NCBI GenBank assembly: GCA_034008185.1
Contig: CM067083.1
Coordinates: 115,590,837 to 115,654,836 of the forward strand
From: Gorsachius magnificus
Lineage: Eukaryota; Chordata; Aves; Pelecaniformes; Ardeidae
Reading direction: 5' to 3'
DNA length: 64,000 nt
Part shown: piece by piece, positions 36,969 through 48,010 of the stretch
Numbering within the stretch: the stretch's first letter is position 1
Layout of the letters: each line of letters starts with the position of its first letter
Translations under genes and position numbers: made by a program
Notes under the pieces: generated by a model
Seen by the model: the letters and a program-made list of their open reading frames with translations, nothing else
Database searches by the model: none
What the model was told of the DNA's origin: nothing

Positions 36969-37190
36969 GACTTTGGAGACCTGGAAAAATATGTTAAGAG
37001 AGTTAAAGTGATCAGTTTGATTTATATAGGAAGAGAAGATTTAGTGGCAACTCAACTACAGTCAATGAAAAAGGTTAAAATGTTAAAGAGCTTTTAAAAT
37101 CTAATGGGGAAGGACATGACAAGAAGCAGTGGCTGGAAACCGAAGCCAGACAAATTCAGGCGCAGTCTCATAAACTATAACTCCCATAAA
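36969..37190 (+). mobile_element. Ancient CR1/L3-like LINE fragment
   Basis: Decayed blocks in the expected order are 'ggagacctggaaaaatatgt' (the GD.I..FKYV-type segment), 'gatcagtttgatttatata', 'gacatgacaagaagcagtgg' with 'ctggaaaccgaagccagaca' and 'aattcaggcgca' (the R.RSNGWKLKPDKFR-type segment), then loss of similarity. The 'gaagcagtggctggaaaccgaagcc' word is characteristic of old CR1-related LINEs in amniotes. No 3' tail is recognised. It is much older than the other CR1 copies here. Confidence 0.6.
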
Positions 37191-38599
37191 GCACTGTGCC
37201 ACCAAGGGAAAATGCAGCTTAGTGTAGATCTTGACTCAAGGCAGACTATTGTTGGGAGGTGACAGCCATGCTACCAACTGCAAAAACCATTTAAGCATTG
37301 GGACTACCTGAATTTTGTGGTCAGACTCAAAGGGTGCTGAACTGGCTGATGCATATTCTGAGCAACCACAGTCCAAACTAGGGATTCAGTTGCATATTAA
37401 ATAGATGCCTGGTGCCATTTGAGGAGTTCTGGGCAATCTGGGATATCCACACAGGACTGGCCAGACATGACACAAGACTTACAGAAGACCCTTTTGGAGT
37501 AGAAGGTAGAAACTAGGAAGGATACATTAATGAATCCTCAAGGTGGTTGAATCTAGTCCCAGTTGTCTAGAATCCTCTTACAGCCAGTGGAGAGCTTAAG
37601 TAGGCTGTCCAAAAGTGCGGGTCTGAAATCTGATGTACTATAACATGACACCTATTTGCCTCCCTACATTTTAAAAGGAGGGCAGGGAAATTGGCTCAGA
37701 TGTTGATATCTACACTGTAGGTATCGAATGCTAAGTGAGATGAATCCAACACTCAATGACTAAATGAAATGCTCCACTACCATAGCAATGTTTTTAAAAA
37801 TTTTTATTGGAGACTAAATTGCAAGATTTTCATTTTTCAATCTGAATTTTGGATAGCAATAAACAACTAAAGGCCAGAAATTCCATGTTTTCCCTTAGGC
37901 CAAACTAATCAAATAAGCTAGACTACAGAAATTATTCCAGTGCTCTCAATGGAAAAGAACATACACCCATTGAAATTAGAAATGCTCAGTTGTCTCTCAG
38001 GCACAACCCAGGCCAACTTGTGAAGTTTGATGAATACATAGCCACTGATGTGTGAGCAGATTTCTCGCGACTCCCCAGAAATCTCTCTGCTCAGATACAG
38101 ATTCCCAGCAGTTAGGTAACAAACCCATGCCAACACGCATGTAGTTGTGCCACGTACAAGCATACGACTCTGAAAGTTGCTAAGCAATATGTAGTGACGC
38201 AACCGGGAAAGAACAGGAAAGGAAGAAATAAACCAACCCAAAGTAAGGGAAAGATCAGAAGATCATTTCTCCAGTGCCCTTTGACATTGTGTTGCTGCTG
38301 TAGCTAAGGCAACATAAGCCTTCCCGAAACCTCAGCTTGGCCTCTCCAGCTGTAATAGACAATTGTCCCCTTTTAATGACTGCACTTTCTTACCACTCCT
38401 GCACAAGATTAATTTCATAGTCTAGGGCTGAATCATGAACAAAAATGCAGGGAAGCGGCAGCAAAGACCAGTGTCATGACCAAGGCTGTCAGAGGAGCGG
38501 GGTGCCGAAGGCAGCCGGTGCCGGGCAGGGCGGTGGTGCTTTGCCCCCCCGCACGCCATGCGCCGCGGGAGAGGCACGTTGTACCACACCCTGCAAACA
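37191..38599. other. Non-coding stretch, no gene recognised
   Basis: No gene is recognised. The part at about 37280-37760 has the texture of an old interspersed repeat, but I cannot name a family. The overlapping minus frames at 38422-38696 lie over a CpG-rich patch and have no domain. Confidence 0.5.
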
Positions 38600-38790
38600 C
38601 CACCGCTGGAGCCGTTGGAGCGGCAAGCGAGCAGAGGCACGCAGAGGTCAAGATTATTTTTAGAGAAATAATTAACAGCCATCTTTCCTGAGTCACTGAG
38701 AAAACTTTGTTTGTTTGGGGGCGGCTTCTGCTAGGAAACGCACCAGACCTTTAAAGGTGTGTTTGTTTACCTGCTGTACGTGCTGCTCAG
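38600..38790. promoter_or_regulatory. Candidate conserved non-coding block
   Basis: This unique AT-balanced block contains 'aaataattaacagcc' (homeodomain core, about 38665-38679), 'tgagtca' (perfect AP-1 site, about 38689-38695) and two Forkhead-like words (ttgtttgttt near 38709 and gtttgtttac near 38761) close together. A Forkhead pair, an AP-1 site and a TAATTA core within 110 bases is suggestive of an enhancer. Conservation is not known. Confidence 0.28.
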
Positions 38791-40611
38791 GCTTCAAAGG
38801 GTAGACATACTCAAAGAAAAGGCAATGCCTGACCCAGTCACAACTGGGTCTTTTAGGACAAGCAGATTATCACATTAAATTGACTGACAAGTGCTGGAGC
38901 CACAGGCCAAGATGCCCCTATTTTCCCCAAAGGAAAGTGGGCCATGGTGTGGGCCATGTCATGTCCTCTCCTCTTGAAGTGGTGGTGGGATCTTGGGTAA
39001 GATCCCAAAGTCCATGCCAGAGGTGTGGGGAAAACACACTGCAGCGTCTGACAGTAAATTTCAATATCAGGCCTTCGACCTGGGCACTGCAACTGCACCA
39101 GCTGTACTCTTAAATTTCTAAAAAACCCTGGTTCAGGTTTATCTGAGGTTAACTTGTCCTTTTCAAACACCTCCTGGCACCTCAGGGTCAGCACAGGCCC
39201 AGAACCATCCCCTTCCGTTTTGAAGCCCAGGAGGACTTGTGGTCTGGATGTGACTAGACCATGCTGGCTGCCCTCAGAAAACATGCTCTGGCAGCATTTT
39301 GTTTGCTCTTTAGATGCAACTGTGACATCTGAAGAGCACAAATGAGCCTCACAAAAGTTTGTCAGTCAAAGCCCTGAGGAAATAGGTGTGTTCTGAAGGT
39401 GTCAGCAAGGTCTGTCACTGTGTTAGCAGGTGCTACCTCCAATTCCCTTCTCCCTCATAAGGCTTCCCCTAAGCTAATTAACCATTTAAACCAATCTTGT
39501 CTACACTAGGATTTTAATACTTTGTTATAACTCCTGGAGTGTCTCTGGAAATTGAAATAGCCCCTAGTCAGGTAGTGGGGATGGTCTGGGAGCCCTTGGG
39601 GCTAAGGCAGGATCACACATCTATCTGCCTTACTTTGTCAAAAACAGAGCACCTCCTGGGCCAGCTCCCTTTTAGATGCTAAAGAAACCCAGAAGCTAAA
39701 CCACAAGGCACTGGTGGAGTTTAGATGCCGTAGGGTGAGGTGGGAGTTGCAGGCTGCAGTTCTGGATCTAAAAATTCCCCGCTTTTGGGGAACTTCGGGT
39801 TGCATCTACTCTTCTTAGGGTCAGCGCACCATGGAGTGTCCCTCAGTTAAAGACGCAGCACCTCATCGTGCCAAAGTCCTTGCCTGAGCCCTATGGATGA
39901 GGTTTCATCCTTCACCTTGTCATGATGGGAAGGTTGCTGGCTGGATCCTGCCCAGCTATGGATGGAGACCCTGGCTGGGGCACGTGCCCAAGCACTGGGA
40001 AGGAGAAGCATCTCTCACAGGCTGTCATCCAACCTTTTGTAGCAGGAGGGCTCAGGGAGTCATGTGAAACCTAAGCACAGAATCAGCATTTAGAGGGCTT
40101 CAGCACTTAAATTATTGGCAGTCACTCTTTAAAGTAGAATAATTAATTCTCCCTGCTGATAGCTACCTGATGTGCTCCACCAAAAGCATGGGGGTTTTTG
40201 TAGGCTATGTAAGAAGGTAACAACTTAGGAAGAAGTCCATGAACAGCCTAACCCAACAGAATGAAATGGCATTTATTGTATAGTCAGACAGCATGGAGCC
40301 TGTGCTTTCAATGCAATTAATTCTGTCATGGCTTAATAAATTCATTACACTGCTGTAGTCAAGACTGAAGTTTAACAAGCACAATTATGAGGGTTTTTTG
40401 TGTTTAAACATATTAACATTCAGATTCTTAAAGGGAAATTTTGCCTATACTGAGGCCTTGGCTGCTGTATAATTGAAAAAGGCACCTACAAAAATATGCT
40501 TTTTTCAGATATGATATTTTTATTTTCTTGCTTTGCATATGCCTCACAAAACTGGACTGTTTTTTTTAAAATATAAATGAAATTATTTGGACCTTTAGAT
40601 ACTTTAATTTT
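38791..40611. other. Non-coding stretch, no gene recognised
   Basis: This is unique sequence. It contains a perfect 9-bp hairpin at 38986-39007. The minus-strand frame 38853-39341 (162 codons) has no domain. The AT-rich segment at 40.25-40.6 kb leads up to the CR1 insertion. Confidence 0.5.
38986..39007. repeat. Perfect 9-bp hairpin (tgggatctt / aagatccca)
   Basis: The arms at 38986-38994 and 38999-39007 are exact complements around the 4-base loop gggt. It is too short for a typical microRNA precursor, and no role is inferred. Confidence 0.7.
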
Positions 40612-41048
40612 ATAGAATCATAGAATCATAGAATCACTTTGGTTGGAAAAGACCTTTAAGATCATCGAGTCCAACCGCTAACACAGCACCACCATCCCAC
40701 CACTAAAGCATGTCCCTAAGCACCTCATCTATCCTTCTTTTAAATACCTCCAGGGATGAGGACTCTACCACCTCCCTGGGCAGCCCATTCCAGAGCCTGA
40801 CAACCCTTTCGGTGAAGAAGCTTTTCCTAATGTCTAGCCTAAACCTGCCCTGGTGCAGCTTCAAACTGTTCCCCCTCATTCTATCGTCTGTTACCAGGGA
40901 GAAGAGGCCGACCCCCACCTCACTACAGCCTCCTGTCAGGCAGTTGTAGAGGGCGATCAGGTCTCCCCTCAGCCTCCTCTTCTCCAGACTAAATAAACCC
41001 AGTTCCCTCACCTGTTCCTCGTATGACTTGTGCTCCAGACCCCTCACC
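40612..41048 (-). mobile_element. CR1 3' tail with an intact 114-codon ORF2 C-terminal frame
   Basis: On the minus strand a single open frame from 41047 to 40703 encodes the last part of CR1 ORF2, including [60 protein letters not shown] and [20 protein letters not shown], then a stop. The 3' UTR follows, with 'ggttggactcgatgatctt', 'aaaggtcttttccaacc' and three tandem ATTCTATG octamers (40614-40637 on the plus strand). The catalytic reverse-transcriptase and endonuclease domains are absent because of 5' truncation at about 41048, so it cannot move by itself. The lack of stops and the clean octamer tail suggest it is one of the youngest insertions here. Confidence 0.97.
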
Positions 41049-42060
41049 GCTGCTTTACTGTACTTCTGTGTGTTGGAAGAGCAGGGCTTTTGCAGATGCT
41101 CACCACGCCTTAAAGGAGCAACTTGTATCCCTTGTAGAAATGTGCTCCCTGTTTTCCAATACAGGGTGCAATGTCAGAGGATTCAGAGGAGGTAGCAGGC
41201 GGCTTGGTGGGAATCACCCAAAACACAAAAACTTAGTGAGCATTAAGTTACAGTCATTATTAAAAGGGGAGGGCAATCTTCCGCTCTCCCCGGGCTCTGG
41301 CCACTCATTCCCTCCAGGCTGCCTGTGACATTTTAGGGCTCATGCAGTTGTACTATCAGGGAACAGATCTGGTTGAAAACTATCTCAGAAGAAAAGAAAA
41401 AACAAGTTGTCTTCTGGTGGATCAGAACTGACTTAGTGCACATCTTTTTGCTCCTATGTTCCCCGTGCATGAATCACCTTCTGGGAGTACGGGTTTCTCT
41501 TCAGTAGTCAATGCTTGTATGTCCAGCAAATAATTCTTCCTTTCATTTTGGAGCAGGATGGGAGCACCAAGGCAGAGAGGCAGGGTGACATTCCAGGGTC
41601 CCCAAGGACCAGTCTGTGTTTCTCAGCCTAGTGCTGGGTATGAAAGCATGGCTCTTTCTTAAGGGACATGTAAAGACTTTGCAGAAGTGAGCTGTTAATA
41701 CCCTTCCTTGCCAACACATGCTCAGTCCAATGTAACATCCGCAAAAATTATAAAAGCCTCCTGAAACCTGGCTTCCCAAGGCTCAGCCAAAATCTCAGAT
41801 GTCTCAGTGCACATTTTAGTTTGCAAAATCTGAACATTTAACGAGCCAGGTGAGGGATGCACCAGCAACGACAGCCAATTGATCCACAGAATAACTGTAT
41901 TCGTGACTCGCATGCTGAGGGTATTTATTCATGCCTGCAGTGCCCATGAGCGTGCTCCTTGATGATGATGATGAAGGACTGATCCAAATGACAGCTGGAG
42001 CATTGGCATTTGTCAGGACGTGGCTGGGGCCTCATATGCAGTTTTGTCATCGCACTTAAA
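41049..42060. other. Non-coding stretch, no gene recognised
   Basis: This is unique sequence between two CR1 copies. A short GAT triplet run (gatgatgatgatgaa) lies near 41962. There is no domain-bearing frame. Confidence 0.55.
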
Positions 42061-42525
42061 GAAGGGTGTAGAGCAGCTGGAGGGGCTTCAGAGGGGAGCA
42101 GCACAAATGCTTTAAGGTCTAGAAGATAAGGTTTGTGGAGTCAAAGGGCTTGGAGAACATCAGTCTGGGGGACAGATGACTGCCAGGGAAAGATAAATGC
42201 TTCAAATGAGGCAAAAGTGCCCTCAGAAAGGGAATAATCTGTCTTTGTGCCTGGAAAGGGGTTGAAGATTATGGACTTTAACTGCAGCAAAAGGGTTTCA
42301 GTTAGAAATTATGAAAATCTTTCTCAACCTAGAAATAGTGAAGCACTGAGCTGGATGCCCAAGGGAAGCTGTGTAGTTTTCACATCACTGTCTTTTTTTA
42401 AGGACAGATTAGAGGAGCACCTGGCAGGATTTGCTTCAATATTTTTGATCCCGTCTTGGCATGAGGGATCTGCACTGTGACCTCTCAAATTCCCTTTCAG
42501 GCTGATTTTCTCTGATGCTATTATG
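42061..42525 (+). mobile_element. Ancient CR1 copy, ORF2 C-terminus to 3' tail
   Basis: Diverged CR1 blocks run in order over 460 bases: 'gagcagctggaggggcttca', 'gcacaaatgctttaaggtct', 'cttggagaacatcagtctgg', 'gataaatgcttcaaatgagg', 'aactgcagcaaaagggtttc', 'gaagcactgagctggatgcc', 'ttaaggacagattagaggag', and a tail of 'cctctcaaattccctttcag' with 'gctgattttctctgatgct'. The 'tgacctctcaa.ttccctttcag' ending is typical of old CR1 subfamilies shared beyond birds. Many stops and indels interrupt the frame. It is clearly older than 40612-41048. Confidence 0.85.
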
Positions 42526-43333
42526 CTGTGGAAATTTGTCACAGAAAGCCATCTCTCCCTGGCAAGTGAGATGCAGCCATGTGGTTGTCTGGGTGTCCTG
42601 TAGCACCTTCTCAGCGTGGAGCTACTCAGAGCAGAAGTGCAGAGACCATGGACAATCATGGGAATGCAGAGCTGGAATCTGACTGAGAACCTTTAATTAA
42701 CAGCATAGCTCTGGAGATGGGGTGTCCTGCAATCCTTAAGGACAGCAAATGGTCGAGACCTCAGTTTAAGTGCCTGATCTGAAAAGGGGGTTGTTATTGA
42801 TTTTTGCAGGGAACCAGGTTATGTGGGAGTTGTGTATTTCACCAAAGGCCCAAAGCCTTTGCAGAACATGACTCCCGAAAGACAATAAATTGTGTGTCTT
42901 GATGGTACAGCTCTGTAGAAAGAAGCCTTGCTCCCTAGCAACCCAGTGCAAACTCATCTGTCTCAAATGTACCCAAGCAGTCACCAGCAAATGTAATTTT
43001 ACTCAGTAAACCTTGATCCATGTTGTCTGCAATAGTTTGCAACGCTAAAAACAAATGCATCATCTGCCAAATGGCTTTTCTTATACTAATGCCATGGAAA
43101 TGCATACTCTTTATTGGGGTCCTGCATTTCATTTGCCATCTCTAGAGTGATAGATCCTGTCTAGGTAATTGGAAAAGAGCGTGCCAAGAGTTATCTCATT
43201 GTAAACACATTAGGAGCCAAGATAAATTCTGGACAAGCCAAGCTCACAGCAGATGAAACACAGCAGAAACAATGCAAAGTTTTCTAGTCTGACAGAGGCG
43301 GTGGAGCAGACTCTTCTATTCAAATACTCATGA
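42526..43333. other. Non-coding stretch, no gene recognised
   Basis: This is unique sequence with several short chance frames and no recognisable element. Confidence 0.55.
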
Positions 43334-43380
43334 GGGTATACACATCTGTACGGGTATACACATCTGTACAGGTATACACA
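43334..43380 (+). repeat. 18-bp minisatellite, about 2.6 copies
   Basis: Two identical copies of gggtatacacatctgtac (43334-43351 and 43352-43369) are followed by a partial third copy beginning aggtatacaca. Perfect identity of the two full units suggests recent duplication or a polymorphic locus. Each unit contains the palindrome gtatac. Confidence 0.95.
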
Positions 43381-46300
43381 GAAAACGAGAGTTTCTCCTG
43401 GTCATCCCTTTTCCATTGCGAAGGTTTGCAGTTTGCATGAGCTGGAGCCGGGCTGAAATTGCACCTCTTACACGTGCCCCTGAAGGGAGAGCTGAAAGCA
43501 ACAGCAGACCCTGCAGGAGAGATCGCTTCTGAAGGCGGGGTGCAGACCCCAAGTGCAAGATGGGAGAGGAGGAGGCTGTGCTGCTCCCGCACGCTCGCCT
43601 GTCCCGTGTACACCAAGCACAGGCTGGGCCAGGCAGTGCTTTATGGGGGGAGATGCTGCTCTTGGCTAATTTGCTTCAGCACCTCACAACATCTTTGAGC
43701 CTGTGAGGAGCACCAACCAGGCATGTTTTAGTTGTGGGGGGCATTTTGGCACAAAAACCTTCCTGACCATATATAGACCATTTTAATTTGGTATCAGCTG
43801 ATTCCCCAGAGCAAACATGACCTGGATTTTTATGCACATTTTTCAAGGACAGACCTATGGCTTTAAGAGCACTGATATGACAGACAAAAAGGGGATATAG
43901 CACAACCCTGAACTCTCAAAATCACACCAGCTCCTTTCCTTCTGTGCTCGGTGATGCACGCCTAGCTTCCCTTCATCCTCACCTTGAGAGCCACAGCTGG
44001 TCCTGCACAAACAGCTGCTGCTGCAGGCTCCACGTTGCAATGAGCCCTTGCTTCACCGCACTGCTTGGAAGAGGCCCTGGGTCTGTGTATTTCAGGGTAC
44101 CTCAGAATCAAAGGCAACAAAACTTCCTTTTACATCATCTGTCGCGCTGCTTGAGTTAATGTTAGCATTTGCTATGTGCATTTGCCACGAGCGGTTCCTA
44201 GAGGGTAGGGGAATTAGCCAAGTCCCAGTGGCATGATCAGCAAATAATTTTCACTAATATTTCTCTGGTTTTGAGGCAGTAAACAAAGATGCGATCTGGC
44301 AAATAGCTGTGGGAAGAAAGACTCTATTTCTGATCCAGCCAAGACTTACATCATCATCTCCAGGAATTCCTCCTATGTGAGGAGCACAGAGCAGCCCCTC
44401 TCTGGAAGGTTAACAGGGTTATTTAAACTTGGGTCATTTTACACAGCTGGGCAAATGCATCTGGCAGAACTGAGGTGGCAGTAACCTCTGGCAGTGAGAC
44501 TGGAAGGGAGGAGAGGCCAGGGTGACAGTCTGGAGCTACCAACCGCTGCTAACAGACTGCCCCGGCTGAAATAGCCGGTCTGGTTGTGTTTTTGCCAACA
44601 AAGACCTCTGCAGCCTCCATCCCAGAGTGAGTGATGGGGAGGTGTGCCTGACCAAGGGGCTACCCAAGCCCAGCGCCTCTTCCATTTGCACCGCTCATTG
44701 GGAAATAATACCGGGAGAGCCTTAGGAGCCATTTCTGGTCTGCAGCGTGCCACGGGAGCTGCTCCAGTTAGCAAAGGTGACACCAGGCTGCTCAACCTGG
44801 AAGGAGATCGCTGGATGCTGGGCCAGGAGCGGGTGCCGTGGGAGGGCTGTGCCCGCCACAGGAGCGGGGTCTGGTTGCACATTCCTCAGCCCTGAGTCAC
44901 CCAGGGCTGCCTGCTGACCCCTAACCCTCCTCCAGCTCCAGGCACAATTTTCCTGCCTTACTTCTGTGGGAGAGAGGGTCTTCTCAAAGAGGAGTGATGA
45001 AAAGCAACCACTGAAGTCTATGAAACACCACTCCTCTGAGGCAAGACTGTGCTGGGAGGGCTCCGTGGGAGATGGCTCACAAAGGGGCTTTTCTCCTCTC
45101 CCCCTAGCCTGGGGGGGGGTGGAGGGTGGCCCAAAAAGCACGTTAAATTTGCAGGACATTTCCCCAATGATGGCAGACATCTGCAGAGCATGCAGTGAGA
45201 GGTTTCAATCTTCATAAGTTTATCAGGAGCTAATGAGCGATCAATAGATGATTAGCCAGATGCTCTGTTAGCTGCTGGTCCTACACTGGCAATTTGATCT
45301 TTTGGAGGCGGCTACAAGTCTAAGAAGGCCTCATTAAAATGTTTCTAACAAAAGCTACTATGGGTAGATGTCTTGGTTTCGGCTGGGATTGCAGTGAGAG
45401 GGTGCACGCATGCACAGGAGTTTCCAGCCTCCTCAACAAGGTGCTGGAGGAAAGGCCAAGTCCCAGCTTCTGGCTGCAAATCTTGGGGCTACTTTTTGGT
45501 ATCTTCCACTTAAGTTAAATGTTGTGACCTCCCCTGCAAAGTAAAGCCCATCAGGAGGGCCTGGTCTAAAAAGTCCCGTATACTGGGCTGCGTAGGGTTT
45601 GCTTGACAGCCAGCAGGCAGACCCATACCTCCCAGGGGTGACTGAGGGTTTAGAGGACCCGGAGCCTTGTCCCACCACCGCACTAATCTCAGCAGATGCT
45701 ACAGCACAGCAACACACAGGACCACCTTCAGTCAAAGCACAAAACTGAAGCCAGGAGAGGAGGGATTCATTGCACATAACTCTTGATGCCTGCTCTGCCT
45801 GAACTAGGAACTGTGAATTCATTCGCTGGTCCTTACACAGGAAAAGACACTTTTAGGATTTGGTTTATTTTCAAGCAGAAGTATAAAATGGGTCAGAAAA
45901 ATTCCCCTCTCAGAGCCCTGCAGCGGATCCCTGTGAGCAAAACAGGCCCATAAAACCATTCTGTATTCCTCCTAGCTCTCGTCTGAAAAATCTTCTTGTG
46001 TTTGGCTATTTTTCTTTTAAAAAATAAAAAGGAAAAAGACTTTTTGGGGTTCTTGCTTAAGCAAGTATTAAAGGAAGTAAAGAGGGCTGAAAACGACCAG
46101 ATTCATTGTCCTGTTGCAAGTATATTAGTAATTAGTCTTGTATAACAGGAGCAGATGTTGCTTTTTTCCAAATGACTCTTCCAAAAATGCAACATTTTGC
46201 AGTGATGGTGACAGGGAGGTGATACCAGTGGGGCTGTATGTGTGCATGAAAGTTAAATACCTGCTTAAACGCTCCTGCAGACTGCAATCCCAGTTGATGG

Positions 46301-47936
46301 GTGAATTCACTAGAGTGAAAGAGAAGACAATTTAGGCTGTGTTTTTCCAAAGAAGGGGAGCTTTAGTCTTCATCCTTACCAGCCTAAAAGGATATCATTG
46401 TCTCAGAAGACAAGCAAGCCATATTCCAGATGTCCAAAATATTTGCAAGAGGATGTTTATTAATGACCTGGGGACTGAAGATAAACAGGCTGCACAAAAA
46501 TAACCGCTGGGATACAATGGTGAAGTTAACCTTTGCACGCCAGACGTCTGGGTAGCCCCGGGAGCGGGCTGATAGGGGTGCATGGGCTACAGGGCTGGCT
46601 TCAGGCATGTGGCTCAGAGCTTCTCCTCAAACCCTTACAGGTAGTAACAAATTGCAGAGCTGCAGAGGAGGAATACAGATCCGCTGGAGAAGTGTCTTCT
46701 ACTGTCCGCTTATGTGATCAATGATAACTAGAGAAAATTCTGGCCTCATCGCTCATGTCAAAAGGAGCAACCAATCCATCTTCATGTAACAAACACTGCC
46801 ATGAGGACAAAGGGAGGTTTTACCAGTCCTTCCTTTTGGACACCCATAATTTATAAGCCCAAAGCAATATTTTTGCTGGATCAACATGCATGCGAAAGCA
46901 GCAACCACAGTAAAAGCAAGCCCCTTTCCTTAGCTTCACATGCCCCCCCACCTAGCACGTAAAACCTCCCTGCTCAAGATCAATAATATATGTACTGAGC
47001 AGGCTGAGATCCAGCTTCCCCCTTCCGCAGACACATATTCCCATAGGGAAAGCCCAAAAGAATCAAATTCCATGTCTGAACCGTATTGCATGCCCTGAAA
47101 CCCAGTGAGCCTGGGCTCGGTGATAACCACGGAGGAGAGATACTTGTGTCAAGGACACGCTGCTAAATGGCCTTCCTGCCAGCCCAGATTAAGCAGTGTC
47201 AGCCCCAGCTGGTTACAGATATCACAGGTCTGTGCAGGAAAAGCGCAGCTTCATCCACCTGCCCTTTGGGGTGGATTTACCCCATCTGTTCCATGGCTCA
47301 GTGGGTACCTAATGTCAAGGGAGGGAGCAGTAAATTGCATCTCCTTAAAAAATTGCCTCTGCCTTAAAAAAGGATTTAAGTAAATATATACATTTATAAA
47401 TATTTTCTAAACAAAATTAATAAAATGTAATATTAGTAATAAATAATTTATAGGTAAATACATGTATGTACAAAAATAAAGTTTAAGTAAGCTCATAACC
47501 ATAAAGGAGTGGGTTTAAAACACACTGACAGTCAGGCATCATCCTTCACTGGGAGGCTACAGCTAAGTGATGGATGAGGCTTGGGGCAATTAGCCAGGGG
47601 TGAGGCTCTCAGCTGGCTCCCTACACTTTGGTGTGCCTGGCTTTAGTCAAAGTCTGCCCTGCTTTGGGGTAGGTGCAAGGCACCCTGAGGTGTGCGGGCT
47701 CAGGACCAGCGACAAACCCCTTCTATCACCTCTGAGGAGCTCCAGTCCTATCCAGGCTACCTCCTGTATCCCAGCCCATTTCTCCAGCCAGCCCCAGTCC
47801 CATCAGCTCAGCTCCTCATTTGTCCTATTCCCTGGCCTCCAGGCATCTCCCTTCCCTATCCACTATTCACACTCAGCAACTGATTTTTTGAGTGATCTTT
47901 CAGATGTGTAGATAAGAGCTAGAGAGACTTCTTGCT
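43381..47936. other. Non-coding stretch, no gene recognised
   Basis: This is unique sequence, GC-rich at 44.4-45.2 kb, where open frames appear on both strands (44439-44882 and 44722-45180 minus, 44644-44895 plus) without any domain. The 47.37-47.52 kb part is very AT-rich. No repeat family was recognised. Confidence 0.55.
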
Positions 47937-48010
47937 TGACCTTGCCTAAGCCACTGAATTTCTTTGTATCAGTTTGTAAGCCATAAAATTGAGTCATAAT
48001 TCCCGTGTCA
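47937..48010 (+). repeat. MIR-like SINE core fragment
   Basis: The plus strand 'ttgaccttgcctaagccact', 'gaatttctttgtatcagttt' and 'gtaagccataaaattgagtc' follows the MIR core pattern (tgaccttgggcaagtcactt, aacctctctgtgcctcagtt, atctgtaaaatggggata) with scattered substitutions and continues into 'ataattccc'. This is the opposite orientation to the other MIR-like fragments here. Confidence 0.6.

Noticed and set aside
38986..39007. Hairpin as a microRNA precursor
   Set aside because: The stem is only 9 bp with a 4-base loop, far too short for a microRNA precursor.
38853..39341. 162-codon minus-strand frame
   Set aside because: No domain, no splice sites, and plus-strand frames of comparable quality over the same bases.
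39480..39740. Possible old DNA-transposon fragment ('cttgtctacactaggatttt')
   Set aside because: Only one short word resembles known amniote repeats, and there is no second block in order.
47380..47520. AT-rich segment as a matrix-attachment site or replication origin
   Set aside because: AT-richness alone is not specific, and no supporting motif arrangement was seen.
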